NCBI RefSeq assembly: GCF_026651875.1
Contig: NZ_CP104067.1
Coordinates: 4,392,501-4,456,500, forward strand
Length of the DNA: 64,000 nucleotides
Direction: 5' to 3'
Source of the DNA: Alicyclobacillus fastidiosus
GTDB lineage: Bacteria; Bacillota; Bacilli; Alicyclobacillales; Alicyclobacillaceae
The notes below the pieces were generated by a model. It was not told the DNA's origin. It made no database searches and saw only the letters and a program-made list of their open reading frames with translations. Shown here one piece after another: positions 41,455 to 50,357 of this stretch. Made by a program: the position numbers and the translations under genes. Position 1 is the stretch's first letter, and the number at the start of each line of letters is the position of its first letter.

Positions 41455-42711
41455 ATGACAGCTCGAGAAGCTTCGCCCGCAAAACACTGGATTTGGGACA
41501 TCCTCACACTCAACGCGATTTTCCGAGGTTTGTGGCTCGTCTACATGCACCCTCCCCAGAAAGCGGACTTTCTCTGGTATTTTGAGCACGCACAGCTTCT
41601 GGCATCTGGGCACGGATATGTATGGAACGGACAGCCCACCGCGTACTGGCCCATTGGCTGGCCGTTTTTCTTGTCCCTCATCTTCCGCATCACAGGCGCC
41701 CACGTCGTCGTCGGACTCGCTGTGAACGCCTTTTTGAGCACGTGCATCGTGGGACTTATCTATCTTCTGACCCAAGAACTGTTCCTTCGGACATCGATGG
41801 CGCTGGCCGCCGCTGTGGCGTACTCTTTACTGCCGAGCCAAATTATCTGGAATGCCGTTCTCGGGTCCGAGGAATTATTCACCTTCCTGTTGCTCATTTC
41901 GCTGTACCTTTACATACGTGCGCGAAACCAGTCGGGAAAAACCGCCATCGCACTCATTGTGGCCTCCGGTCTCATCCTCGGATTTGCGGCAGACGTGCGG
42001 CCCATCCCGTTGGCGTTCCCCGCCTTCGTGCTACTCTACGAATGGTTGATCCAACGCCGTCGCGCAAAAGCGAGCTTTGGCCGAGCCATCACGTTAACCA
42101 TCGCGATGTTCGTCGCGATTTTACCCGTTACCATCCGCAACAAAATCGCCATGCACCATTTTGTGCTCGTGTCCACGAACGGTGGGATGAACCTGTGGCA
42201 GGGCACACACACGAACGGCGGATACTTCTGGTCCTGGAACCCGGCCATCAATCCGCTGCTTCATATCAACAACGAGATCGTAAAGAACAAGGTGGCCGAA
42301 CACACTGCGCTCACCTACATCGCGCATCACATTCCACTGACCATCGGCAACGGATTTCTCAAGATCTACGACTTGTACAAGAACGACGTCAATGCCACGT
42401 GGTACACATTTCACGTCATTCCGAGCCTGAACCATCTGATGGAGCCGGTGAATACCCTGTGCAACACCGTATACTACCTGTTCATCGCAGCGGCCGCCAT
42501 CGGAATCGGCGTCGTCATCGTTCGTCGCTTCGAACATTTCCGGGCAAGCCTCCTGCTTCTCACATTTGCGCTGTACAACACGTGCTTCTTTTTCTTCTTT
42601 CCAGCGTGGGATCGCTTCCGCTACCCGCTGATGCCGTTGTTCTCCGTATTCGTCGGAGTCGGTGTGGTCTGGCTGTGGCGTTCCATGCACGATCACGCCC
42701 CGGACGCGTGA
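41455..42711 (+). CDS. Glycosyltransferase family 39-like (dolichyl-phosphate mannosyltransferase type) membrane protein
   Basis: A 418-residue polytopic protein with about eleven membrane helices. The first extracytoplasmic loop has acidic pairs in KADFLWYFEHAQLLASGHGYVW after the first helix, the region where GT39/ArnT-type enzymes keep the catalytic Asp/Glu, and a soluble segment with WQGTHTNGGYFW follows near residue 245. Such enzymes transfer a sugar from a polyprenyl-phosphate carrier to an acceptor outside the membrane. The sugar and acceptor are unknown. ATG preceded by AAAGGAG. Followed by a terminator and convergent with the ECF transporter gene. Confidence 0.85.
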   Translation: MTAREASPAKHWIWDILTLNAIFRGLWLVYMHPPQKADFLWYFEHAQLLASGHGYVWNGQPTAYWPIGWPFFLSLIFRITGAHVVVGLAVNAFLSTCIVGLIYLLTQELFLRTSMALAAAVAYSLLPSQIIWNAVLGSEELFTFLLLISLYLYIRARNQSGKTAIALIVASGLILGFAADVRPIPLAFPAFVLLYEWLIQRRRAKASFGRAITLTIAMFVAILPVTIRNKIAMHHFVLVSTNGGMNLWQGTHTNGGYFWSWNPAINPLLHINNEIVKNKVAEHTALTYIAHHIPLTIGNGFLKIYDLYKNDVNATWYTFHVIPSLNHLMEPVNTLCNTVYYLFIAAAAIGIGVVIVRRFEHFRASLLLLTFALYNTCFFFFFPAWDRFRYPLMPLFSVFVGVGVVWLWRSMHDHAPDA

Positions 42712-42737
42712 AGCCAACAAACTTGTGCGCTATTTGC

Positions 42738-42785
42738 AAAGAGGAGTCGCAACTCGCCGAAATTGGCGCAATGCGACTCCTCTTT
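42738..42785. terminator. Bidirectional terminator between GT39-like and ECF transporter genes
   Basis: Fourteen-base perfect arms at 42738-42751 and 42772-42785 with AAA and TTTT at the outer ends, between two convergent genes (stops at 42711 and 42797). An inner GCC.AAATTGGC stem strengthens it. Confidence 0.9.
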
Positions 42786-42796
42786 TACGGACTCAG

Positions 42797-45160
42797 CTAC
42801 ACGAAAAACAATAGAACCGCTCCGACCACGCACAGGCCGGCAAACAGGAAGTCGCCTGCAGCAAACGAAATTCTGCGGAAATAGGAGCGCTCATCCCACT
42901 TATCGGCCGGGGCCCCATAAAATCCACGCGCTTCCATGGCGGTCGCGAGGCGCTCGCTCAGGCGAATGGATTGGCTGAGCATCGGGAGGGCGTAAGTCAC
43001 GGGGCGGGTCACCCACCACCCTTGGCGCCCACGCACTCGACGCGCGAGTCGAAACGTGCGCAACTCGTGGTCAAACCGCTGCAAAAACCCTGTTCCGGCC
43101 ATAATTCCGTACGCTAGTTTCGGAGGCAGCCGAAACGATTGGCTCAGGCTGACGACAAAGTTCGTCCCATCCGTCGTCTCGAGGAAGACATACGCGAGCA
43201 CCACCGTGGAAAACGTCCGCAACGCCACGAGCACCCCTTGCAGCAAGCCGTACACACTCAAGTGGAACCAGAGAAAGTTCACGTAGTGATAGCCGGGAGG
43301 CGTCGCTGCATTGGCCGCAAACGTCCAGAGATAAATCACGTACATGGCAAGCACTACAGAGAGTCGCTTGAACGCACGCCACGGATTGCACCAGCCGAGC
43401 CCGAACGCGATGACGAGGGTGACTACCCACATCGAGCCCAGTTCCCGAAAGGTGTTAGCGAAGAGCGTGAGCACGGCGACAACAAGCAGTGTGAGCAACT
43501 TCACACCTGGGTGAATGCGCGACATCGGCGAACGAGCGGAAGCTTTACACTCTGCGCTTCCTGTCTGCTGCTTGTACCCGCGACTCACCCCAATCAAAGC
43601 AGCGCCCTCCGCCGCACCCGCTGCCGAGTGAGCGGTTTGCATCGGGCCCGTCCCCTGTTCGCGACCTTCCTTCGAGACGTTGATTCGAAGCGGGCGGACG
43701 TCGTCGATCAAGTGAGCGCGACGCAACACGTCCTCGCGTTCGAACAGTTCGTTCACGCCGCCGTCGAACAGGAGCTCGCCTTGTGCGATAACGAGTACGC
43801 GCGTGGCGTAGCGACGGACAATCTCTAGGTCATGCGTCACCGTCACGACGGTTTTTCCACTGGCCAGCAACGTGACGAGTCGCGACAGAATGGTCTCCTC
43901 GGACGACGCGTCCTGGCCATACGTCGGCTCGTCGAACAGAAACACATCGTGGTCATCGCGCAACATCACGCCAACCGCTAGTCGCCGTTTCTGACCCTGG
44001 CTCAGCGCGTACGGAGATGCCCCCGCGTGATCCTTGAGACCAAACTCCGCGAGCAGCGCTTCGACGTGAGGAGGTATCACATCCCCTACCAAACGCCCTG
44101 CCATTTCATCCGCTACGCGCTCGAACAAAAATTGATATTCAGGATTTTGAAATCCATAAGCGATTGTCTGGTATCGTTGGCCCGGGCGCACCTGCTCGAT
44201 ATTCTCTCCGCAGAGCGAAACCCGGCCGGCGGTAGGTGGCGTAAGCCCCGCCATCACCTCGAGCAGACTTGACTTCCCAGCCCCATTTGGCCCGACAATG
44301 GCCACCCACTCTCCCTTGTAGAAGGCGGCCGAGATATGCGACCACACGGAATGTTTTGCGTACGCCAGGGAGACATCTGACAGTTGAAGCACGGGATGGC
44401 CCGCGTGCGCGTGCGAACTCGGCAACTGACGCGACGGCCTGCGCGCCCGTTGGGACAATAGATCGGCGGTGGCTCCACGATGCACGCGCCCATCAGGGGC
44501 CACTGTAAGCACGCGGTCGATGTAAGGCAACAGGGGCTCGTACTTGTGTTCGACGATAAGCAGTGTACGCCCCATGCTGCGGAGCTCTGCGATCCGTTCG
44601 AACACCTCCCGGGTCGACTGCGGGTCTAAATTGGCGGTCGGTTCATCCAAGATGATCAGTTCACAGTCCATGGCGAGAGCTGACGCGATTGCCAGTTTCT
44701 GCTTCATTCCCCCGGAAAAGTCGGCATGGTGCGCCTGCTGATTCACGTCAAGGCGGACGCGTCTTAGCGCCGAATCGATTTTTGCAGGCATCGACTCGCG
44801 CGGGATGCGCAAGTTCTCGAGCCCAAAGGCAATTTCGTCTTCCACCGTGAGCATACAAAACTGCGAATTCGGATCTTGAAAGACATAGCCAATTTTGCCG
44901 GGCGCCTTGAGCGCGGTGCCCAACTGAATCTCGCCGCTCATCTGCGCCTCGACAGAGCGTGGGATGATGCCCGCAATCGCCATGGCAATCGTACTTTTCC
45001 CACTCCCACTCGGCCCCGTGAGGAGCACGCATTCCCCCGGGTAGACATCAAACGTACAGTCTGCCACCGTTGGCTTGTCGTCGTCGAGGTAAGTCACAGA
45101 CAAATTGCGAACGGAAAGTACCGGCGACACCCCTGCCGCCGGCCGTTCGAACGCGTTCAT
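42797..45160 (-). CDS. ECF transporter: fused two ABC ATPase domains and T component (YkoD-YkoC fusion)
   Basis: A 787-residue protein with three parts. Residues 12-240: first ATPase domain (Walker A GPSGSGKS at 49-56, signature FSGGMKQ at 148-154, Walker B ILDEPTANLD). Residues 258-485: second ATPase domain (Walker A GPNGAGKS at 290-297, signature LSQGQKR, LFDEPTYGQD). Residues about 548-787: EcfT-type membrane protein with five helices, a coupling region with RTFRLARRVRG, and the second Ala-Arg-Gly motif AMEARGFYG. In B. subtilis the corresponding YkoD (tandem ATPase) and YkoC (T protein) are separate; here they are one chain. Its ATG overlaps the end of the S-component gene (ATGA). The complex would import thiamine precursor, probably hydroxymethylpyrimidine. 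Confidence 0.93.
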   Translation of the reverse strand: MNAFERPAAGVSPVLSVRNLSVTYLDDDKPTVADCTFDVYPGECVLLTGPSGSGKSTIAMAIAGIIPRSVEAQMSGEIQLGTALKAPGKIGYVFQDPNSQFCMLTVEDEIAFGLENLRIPRESMPAKIDSALRRVRLDVNQQAHHADFSGGMKQKLAIASALAMDCELIILDEPTANLDPQSTREVFERIAELRSMGRTLLIVEHKYEPLLPYIDRVLTVAPDGRVHRGATADLLSQRARRPSRQLPSSHAHAGHPVLQLSDVSLAYAKHSVWSHISAAFYKGEWVAIVGPNGAGKSSLLEVMAGLTPPTAGRVSLCGENIEQVRPGQRYQTIAYGFQNPEYQFLFERVADEMAGRLVGDVIPPHVEALLAEFGLKDHAGASPYALSQGQKRRLAVGVMLRDDHDVFLFDEPTYGQDASSEETILSRLVTLLASGKTVVTVTHDLEIVRRYATRVLVIAQGELLFDGGVNELFEREDVLRRAHLIDDVRPLRINVSKEGREQGTGPMQTAHSAAGAAEGAALIGVSRGYKQQTGSAECKASARSPMSRIHPGVKLLTLLVVAVLTLFANTFRELGSMWVVTLVIAFGLGWCNPWRAFKRLSVVLAMYVIYLWTFAANAATPPGYHYVNFLWFHLSVYGLLQGVLVALRTFSTVVLAYVFLETTDGTNFVVSLSQSFRLPPKLAYGIMAGTGFLQRFDHELRTFRLARRVRGRQGWWVTRPVTYALPMLSQSIRLSERLATAMEARGFYGAPADKWDERSYFRRISFAAGDFLFAGLCVVGAVLLFFV

Positions 45161-45729
45161 CGAGCCATCGCCTTGCGCTGTTGCGCGATGGCAAAGTTTC
45201 TAAGCACACCCGCTCGGTAGAGCGCATCCGCGAGCAACTTCGGCAAAATCCCGCCCAGAACCGCACCGCTCACGAGTGCCACAATCACATACGACACCTG
45301 AGTTCCCACCATAAGCGCCTTGCCACCGTACTGAAAGTACCATTGGAGAACGGCGGCCAAGGCGGCCAGCACCCCTGCCAAACTGCAAGATACGATGTGA
45401 TAACCGCGATAGATAAACAAGATAAAGGCCAATTCAGCACCAATGCCTTGAATGAGACCAGCCGTCAGATTCGAGAGCCCCCACTGGCCGCCGAGAATCA
45501 GTTCCACAGAAGCCGCTATCAACTCAGCCAACAGCGCTGCACCTGGTCGACGGACGATGTATGCGACAAGTACCGAGGCGATCATCCACAGTCCCGTCAT
45601 CGCCGCCTGACCGGCGTACAGTGCGGTGGGAATGAAGTTATACAGAATATCCCACACGCGATACAAGGCACCTGCCACAATCGCCAGTACGACCATGACA
45701 ATGACGTCCCTAAGCTTCCATGCCGACAT
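45157..45729 (-). CDS. ykoE: ECF transporter S component, YkoE family
   Basis: A 190-residue membrane protein with six helices, the substrate-binding S unit of the ECF transporter that follows. It begins with WKLRDVIVMVVLAIVAG and carries the family block AQAAMTGLWMIA and a Gly-rich last helix. YkoE recognises hydroxymethylpyrimidine and is the first gene of ykoEDC in Bacillus. The ATG at 45729 follows AGGAGGAATGG; the longer frame to 45804 would run into the riboswitch terminator. Regulation is by the thiamine pyrophosphate riboswitch immediately upstream. No ykoF is found next to it. Confidence 0.92.
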   Translation of the reverse strand: MSAWKLRDVIVMVVLAIVAGALYRVWDILYNFIPTALYAGQAAMTGLWMIASVLVAYIVRRPGAALLAELIAASVELILGGQWGLSNLTAGLIQGIGAELAFILFIYRGYHIVSCSLAGVLAALAAVLQWYFQYGGKALMVGTQVSYVIVALVSGAVLGGILPKLLADALYRAGVLRNFAIAQQRKAMAR

Positions 45730-45800
45730 GTTTCCATTCCTCCTCTTGTTCGAGGCGAGCCGCCCTCGATGCAATGCGAGATCAAGGGGCCACAGACAAC

Positions 45801-45842
45801 ACAAAACAGCACCCCGTCACGAGCGCGTGAAAAGGGTGCTGC
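45801..45842 (-). terminator. Terminator in the TPP riboswitch expression platform
   Basis: Arms CAGCACCC and GGGTGCTG (plus-strand 45807-45814 and 45834-45841) followed on the minus strand by TTTTGTGTTG. Placed 12 bases after the aptamer's 3' end, which fits transcriptional attenuation by thiamine pyrophosphate. Confidence 0.8.
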
Positions 45843-45853
45843 ATATTGTCGAT

Positions 45854-45948
45854 GGGCACTTCCTCCCGCTGGTATGATCCAGATCGAGTCCCGAAGGGTT
45901 AGCAACGTACTCGTTGCCTCTCAGCCACACGTGGCACCCCTAGCGCCC
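45854..45948 (-). ncRNA. Thiamine pyrophosphate (THI-box) riboswitch
   Basis: On the minus strand the conserved THI-box elements occur in order: P1 GGGCGCT, the GGGGTGCC stretch, GGCTGAGAGG, the linker with CCCTT, then GATCTGGATCATACCAGCG and GGAGGAAGTGCCC closing P1 (AGTGCCC). A terminator follows within 12 bases. It controls the ykoE and fused ECF transporter genes, so uptake is shut off when TPP is abundant. Spacing between aptamer and ykoE start is about 125 bases. Confidence 0.95.
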
Positions 45949-45976
45949 CTCTTCACATCATAAAATTGTCAGGGAC

Positions 45977-46005
45977 AGTGTATCATCGTACGCAGTCGGC
46001 TGCAA
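45977..46005 (-). promoter_or_regulatory. Promoter of the TPP-regulated transporter operon
   Basis: TTGCAG (46000-46005) and TACACT (45977-45982) on the minus strand with a 17-base spacer, about 30 bases before the start of the aptamer. Confidence 0.65.
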
Positions 46006-46080
46006 CCGCGGCTCGTCCTGACACGATTGGCTTAGTACGCCAGATGAGTTCCCGTATGACCGTGTTTTCCGGGATGGAGA

Positions 46081-47046
46081 TCAATTCTCCCAGCCCATCT
46101 TCAAATTGAGGTTGTGAAATGCCTCGACGAAGCGTACCGTACCCGTTTTTGCGCGCATGACCAACGTCTGTGTGCGAGCCCGATTGTTGCCGAGAAACCG
46201 CACGCCATCCAGCAGTTCGCCATCGGTGATGCCCGTCGCCGAGAAAATCGCATCGTCGCCGCGCACCAGGTCGTCTAATTCGAGTACGTGATCGACATCC
46301 GTGATACCCATTTCCTCACAGCGACGGCGCTGTTCTTCATTTTCAGGCAGCAGCCGTCCGAGCAGTTCACCGCCAAGGCACTTCAAGGCACACGCCGCCA
46401 GCACTCCCTCGGGCGCCCCTCCCGAACCAAGCAAGATGTCGACGCCCTTGTCAGGAAACGCGGTGTACAGTGCCCCCGCCACGTCGCCGTTCGGAATCAG
46501 CTTGATCCGGGCGCCGGCTTGGCGGACTTCCTCGATGAGCTTTGAATGCCTGTCCCGATCTAGGATGACGGCCACCACGTCCTTGATGTCCTTCCCGTTC
46601 GCCTGGGCCACTGCCATCAAGTTCTCTCGCACACTCTTGCGGAAGCTGACTCTCCCCTTCGCGTTCCGGCCAACCGCAATCTTGTCCATGTACATGTCCG
46701 GTGCGTGCAACAGGCATCCACTCGGTGCGATGGCCACCACCGCCATCGAGTTGGCCTGCCCGGCGGCCACCGTGTCTGTTCCTTCGATTGGATCAACCGC
46801 CACGTCCACGGCTGGATGCACGCCAGTGCCGAGGCGTTCACCTATGTACAACATGGGCGCTTCGTCCATCTCGCCCTCGCCGATCACCACCGTGCCGTCC
46901 ATCGACACCGTGTCAAACATTTTGCGCATTGCCTCCGTTGCTGCCCCATCCGCCGCCATTTTATCCCCACGGCCCATCCAAGTTGCGCTCTTGAGGGCTG
47001 CGAATTCCGTGACGCGAACAATTTCCATCGCTAGTTCCCGTTCCAA
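46081..47046 (-). CDS. glpX: Fructose-1,6-bisphosphatase class II (GlpX)
   Basis: A 321-residue phosphatase removing the 1-phosphate of fructose 1,6-bisphosphate in gluconeogenesis. The family pattern is clear: [13 protein letters not shown] near 21-33, the metal site [11 protein letters not shown] at 54-64, DPIEGTD at 85-91, and the [10 protein letters not shown] and [17 protein letters not shown] blocks later. I chose the TTG at 47046 (MERELA... is the usual family start) preceded by GAGGAAG; the ATG at 47028 is a weaker alternative. Isolated gene in a stretch with no strong linkage to its neighbours, so it is not part of a glycerol operon here. Confidence 0.94.
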   Translation of the reverse strand: MERELAMEIVRVTEFAALKSATWMGRGDKMAADGAATEAMRKMFDTVSMDGTVVIGEGEMDEAPMLYIGERLGTGVHPAVDVAVDPIEGTDTVAAGQANSMAVVAIAPSGCLLHAPDMYMDKIAVGRNAKGRVSFRKSVRENLMAVAQANGKDIKDVVAVILDRDRHSKLIEEVRQAGARIKLIPNGDVAGALYTAFPDKGVDILLGSGGAPEGVLAACALKCLGGELLGRLLPENEEQRRRCEEMGITDVDHVLELDDLVRGDDAIFSATGITDGELLDGVRFLGNNRARTQTLVMRAKTGTVRFVEAFHNLNLKMGWEN

Positions 47047-47098
47047 ACCGCCACTTCCTCACATGTCATTGTGAATTTCTAGTGTTTCGCCTAATTGG

Positions 47099-47120
47099 CG
47101 GACGGTTGCCAACACGTCCG
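47099..47120. repeat. Hairpin-forming inverted repeat upstream of glpX
   Basis: CGGACG and CGTCCG arms (47099-47104, 47115-47120) with an inner GTTG/AAC pairing, lying about 55 bases before the glpX start on the minus strand. No T run; possible operator or leader hairpin. Confidence 0.35.
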
Positions 47121-47287
47121 CTCGAGCCGGCTTAGGAAGGTCTATCCGCTATTCTGCACCGACGCCAAAAAGTTTACCACAACCCGCGCGACGGGACGAA
47201 TCCTGTCCCAAATTTCGAAACACTCTGTTCCCGAAAGTCGCCCAGGATTACGACGTGCGCCATCCGCCCTTCAACCCAGCCCACCGT

Positions 47288-48223
47288 TCACAAGTCCTCA
47301 TGCACGTCCAAGGAACCTTCCATCATGGCGATGGCCGCCGCCCGCGGCTCCACGTTCCTCCCTAGGTACAGCGCCATGAGAATCAGGCTGGCGCCGACAT
47401 AAAAGAACAGCGTCGGCGCTGTATGGGTGATCACAATCGAAAAGAGGACGCCGAAAATTGGCTGTAGGTATAACGTGATAGCTGCGCGCGACACGTCCTG
47501 GTCCTGGAGGACGAAAAGCCAGACCAGATATGCGCCTGCAGTCGCACACAGCGACAAAAATGCCAGGGACAAGAGTGGACCCGTTCCAAGGTGGTGGGGC
47601 CACGGGTGGCCGCTGATCACCCAGAGCGGCGTACATCCCAGGAACCCGGCCAGCAGCATGATGGACATCGCTGCCGACGCCGGCACGTTTTCCGTCATGC
47701 TGGCAGACAGTGCATTATAACAGGCGTAACACAAGACGGCCAAAAGTAAAAGCACGTCACCTAGCGCGTATCCAGCGACGCCTGGCCTCGGGCATCCCCC
47801 GACGACGTAAGCGCCAATCGCGGCCATGGCCATGGCGATTTTGCGCCGAGTGGACAGTCGCTGGCGCAGGACGACGGCGGCGATCAACACCGTGAAAAGG
47901 GGCTCAAGCGCTATCGACACAGCACCGAGGGCGGCCGTCGAGGCGTGAATCCCAATTGTCTCCAGTGTAACAGGAACCGTAAACCCAATGAGTCCAAGTA
48001 GCGCACTGCGCGTCATTGCGCGGGCTGACATTGCGGCGCGGTTGCGGCGCAGCGCGCGAATGACGAACGGAAAGAGGATTGTTCCCCCCACGAAGAGGCG
48101 AGTCATCGTCAAAAAGATGGGGCTCATTTGCCCTGTCGCGACACTGGTTGCCGCAAAGCTCATAGACCATACGAGATTCGCGACAATGAGCAGGGCAAAG
48201 AAGACGGAGCGAGGCGGTTTCAA
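47288..48223 (-). CDS. EamA/DMT-superfamily transporter (second copy)
   Basis: A 311-residue transporter with ten membrane helices in two EamA repeats, similar in layout to the gene at 35351. The conserved start LLIVANLVWSMSFAA.S.A and the repeat-two segment VLCYACYNALSASM are typical. Substrate unknown. Translation begins at a TTG at 48223, preceded by AAGGATG at good spacing; no ATG fits better. It lies divergent from the aldo/keto reductase gene with a 225-base gap containing that gene's promoter. Confidence 0.88.
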   Translation of the reverse strand: MKPPRSVFFALLIVANLVWSMSFAATSVATGQMSPIFLTMTRLFVGGTILFPFVIRALRRNRAAMSARAMTRSALLGLIGFTVPVTLETIGIHASTAALGAVSIALEPLFTVLIAAVVLRQRLSTRRKIAMAMAAIGAYVVGGCPRPGVAGYALGDVLLLLAVLCYACYNALSASMTENVPASAAMSIMLLAGFLGCTPLWVISGHPWPHHLGTGPLLSLAFLSLCATAGAYLVWLFVLQDQDVSRAAITLYLQPIFGVLFSIVITHTAPTLFFYVGASLILMALYLGRNVEPRAAAIAMMEGSLDVHEDL

Positions 48224-48357
48224 TCATCAGCATCCTTCACAAGTCAAAGATAAGTCCATGGTACGCCCTGAAGTCGAGTCTGCCAACACCAGGCACATAC
48301 CAAGATCTTGCTGATGTCAAATGTGCTTCACGCTCTCTCCGCGACGCACCCATCATT

Positions 48358-48376
48358 TTTGTAAGTTGCATACAAA
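48358..48376. promoter_or_regulatory. Inverted repeat TTTGTA-N7-TACAAA upstream of the aldo/keto reductase promoter
   Basis: Perfect six-base arms with seven-base centre, ending two bases before the -35 box at 48378. Candidate binding site for an activator or repressor of the reductase gene. Confidence 0.4.
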
Positions 48377-48377
48377 T

Positions 48378-48406
48378 TTGCTTTAACAATCTCGAATCCC
48401 TACAAT
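48378..48406 (+). promoter_or_regulatory. Promoter for the aldo/keto reductase gene
   Basis: TTGCTT at 48378-48383 and TACAAT at 48401-48406 with a 17-base spacer, about 43 bases before the ATG. The spacer contains ATCTCGAAT, half of the quinone-repressor MhqR consensus, but the second half is not conserved. Confidence 0.65.
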
Positions 48407-48448
48407 TTATAGAGAACGATCCGCTCGACGCAGCGAAGGAGGCACCAC

Positions 48449-49438
48449 ATGAAAAAACGTAAGCTAGGTCACCAGGGATTAGAGGTTTCCGCTTTAGGCC
48501 TTGGCTGTATGGGGATGTCAGACTTTTATAGTCATCGTGACGATGAAGAATCCATCCGCACTATCGAGCGCGCCATCGAGCTCGGCGTTACATTCTTCGA
48601 TACGGCAGACATGTACGGCGTAGGCGAAAACGAGCGGCTGGTGGGGCGCGCGTTGAAGCCACACCGCGACAAGGTCGTCCTCGCGACCAAATTTGGCAAT
48701 GTGCGCTCCGAGCAGGACGGCAGCTTTCTCGGTATCAACGGTCGCCCGGAATACGTTCGCCAAGCCGTCGATAAGAGCCTGTTACGCCTTGGCGTCGACT
48801 ATATCGACCTGTACTATCAACACCGCGTCGACACGTCCGTGCCTATCGAAGAAACGGTCGGTGCCATGGCCGAACTCGTACGAGCTGGCAAGGTGAAGTA
48901 TCTTGGACTTTCCGAAGCCGGCGCTGAAACGATTCGCCGCGCGCACAAAGTACATCCGATCACCGCACTCCAAACGGAGTACTCCCTGTGGAGCCGCGAC
49001 GTCGAGGATGACATTCTGCCGACCGTGCGCGAACTAGGGATCGGCTTTGTCGCCTATAGTCCACTGGGGCGCGGCTTTCTGACCGGCGACATCAAGCGCT
49101 TTGAAGACCTCGCACAAGACGACTACCGCCGATTCTCACCGCGGTTCCAGGGTGAAAACTTCGCCAAGAACCTCGAATTGGTCCAAAAAATTGAAGAGTT
49201 GGCGCGTGACAAGGCGTGTAGCCCAGCCCAACTCGCCATCGCCTGGCTGCTCGCACAAGGCGACGACATCGTCCCTATCCCTGGTACGAAACGCCGCAAG
49301 TATCTCGAGGACAATCTCGGCGGCGTAGAAGTGGCACTGTCTGCGCAAGACCTTCGCGCCATCGATGAAATCGCTCCGAAGGGCGTCGCTGCGGGAACCC
49401 GCTATCCAGCGTCAAACATGTCCACGTTGAATCGCTAA
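48449..49438 (+). CDS. Aldo/keto reductase
   Basis: A 329-residue NADPH-dependent reductase of the AKR superfamily (AKR13/YakC-type). Catalytic tetrad residues are Asp51 and Tyr56 (FFDTADMYG), Lys81 (ATKFG) and His125 (YYQHRVD); the cofactor-binding C-terminal part has the [15 protein letters not shown] segment. Probable role is reducing aldehydes or quinones of stress or carbohydrate origin. The ATG follows GAAGGAGG and a promoter is present upstream. A small hairpin CGTGCC-AAA-GGCACG follows the stop (49492-49506 region) and may end transcription. Confidence 0.93.
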   Translation: MKKRKLGHQGLEVSALGLGCMGMSDFYSHRDDEESIRTIERAIELGVTFFDTADMYGVGENERLVGRALKPHRDKVVLATKFGNVRSEQDGSFLGINGRPEYVRQAVDKSLLRLGVDYIDLYYQHRVDTSVPIEETVGAMAELVRAGKVKYLGLSEAGAETIRRAHKVHPITALQTEYSLWSRDVEDDILPTVRELGIGFVAYSPLGRGFLTGDIKRFEDLAQDDYRRFSPRFQGENFAKNLELVQKIEELARDKACSPAQLAIAWLLAQGDDIVPIPGTKRRKYLEDNLGGVEVALSAQDLRAIDEIAPKGVAAGTRYPASNMSTLNR

Positions 49439-49549
49439 TCTAGCTTTATCGCAAGCGCTCGGTGCGCAGCGGCTCGGAGCCGTGCCAAAGGCACGACTTT
49501 TCCGATTTGGCTGGAACGACAAGGGTGGGAGCCGCCCGGCTTGCGTACG

Positions 49550-49572
49550 GCGCGCGTGTCCGTCACGCGCGC
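49550..49572 (-). terminator. GC-rich hairpin at the end of the histidine operon
   Basis: Nine-base arms GCGCGCGTG and CACGCGCGC (49550-49558, 49564-49572), with the right arm reaching the hisIE stop codon. No T run follows on the minus strand, so termination efficiency is uncertain. Confidence 0.4.
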
Positions 49573-50357
49573 TAACGCCGTTTGTCCAACTCGTTGAAGA
49601 CGTCAACAGGGGATAGATCGCTGTACCGCCACAAGGCCAACAAATGATAGAGCAGATCTGCTGACTCCGAGGCAAGTGTCTGTACAGTTCCGGTAAGCTC
49701 GGTGCGCAAGGCAGCCAGAGCAACCTCGACCGCCTCCTCGCCGACCTTCTTGCCGATTTTCTCAGCTCCGTGCGTAAATAAATAGGTTGTATAAGATCCT
49801 TCTGGCCGGGTCCGAAATCTGTCGTCGATAAGTCCCCACAACTCCACCAACGTCACGAAGTCAGACAATTGAATGGCGGATGGTTCAGTCACCGCGTTCA
49901 AGGATGAGGACGTTTGCACTGCTTCAGGCTTCCCGCTCGCCTCTGTAGACGACACGAGTGCATCGCTAGCCGGAGCCGCAGCGGTGGCGTCTCGTACTAT
50001 GCTCGTCTCCACGTGCGTCACGGTGCGAAAGAAGCACGTGTTCTCACCGGTGTGACAGGCGGGGCCGTTCGGCCTCACGAGATACAGCACCGCGTCGCCG
50101 TCACAGTCGACGCGAACGTCGACGACGGCCTGCGTGTGACCGGAGGTAGCGCCCTTGTGCCAGTATTCTTGGCGGGATCGGCTGAAGAACCAAGACTCCC
50201 CAGTCGCCAGCGTGCGTTTGAGCGCCTCGCGATTCGCGTATGCGAGCGTGAGGACGTGCCCTGTGTCAACGTCCTGGACGACGACAGGCACGAGCCCTGT
50301 CGCACTGTCATAGCGGACGGCGGACAAATCGACCGTTGTCGTCACTGGTAGATCCAT
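49572..50357 (-). CDS. hisI: Bifunctional phosphoribosyl-AMP cyclohydrolase / phosphoribosyl-ATP pyrophosphatase
   Basis: HisIE catalyses steps 2 and 3 of histidine synthesis. Residues 1-116: HisI domain with [11 protein letters not shown], the metal DCDGDA (84-89) and Cys85, Cys101, Cys108. Residues 165-261: HisE domain with GSYTTYLF, the Mg-binding EEAVEVALA and ESADLLYHL motif. Between them, residues 117-165 form an Ala/Ser/Thr-rich linker about 45 residues long, clearly longer than in most HisIE proteins, where the domains are nearly adjacent. ATG overlaps the hisF end. Last gene of the his operon. Confidence 0.94.
   Translation of the reverse strand: MDLPVTTTVDLSAVRYDSATGLVPVVVQDVDTGHVLTLAYANREALKRTLATGESWFFSRSRQEYWHKGATSGHTQAVVDVRVDCDGDAVLYLVRPNGPACHTGENTCFFRTVTHVETSIVRDATAAAPASDALVSSTEASGKPEAVQTSSSLNAVTEPSAIQLSDFVTLVELWGLIDDRFRTRPEGSYTTYLFTHGAEKIGKKVGEEAVEVALAALRTELTGTVQTLASESADLLYHLLALWRYSDLSPVDVFNELDKRR

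Noticed and set aside
41622-42884. 420-residue plus-strand open frame with many Arg and His
   Set aside because: It is a second frame over the GT39-like gene, with unnatural composition, and it crosses a strong terminator.
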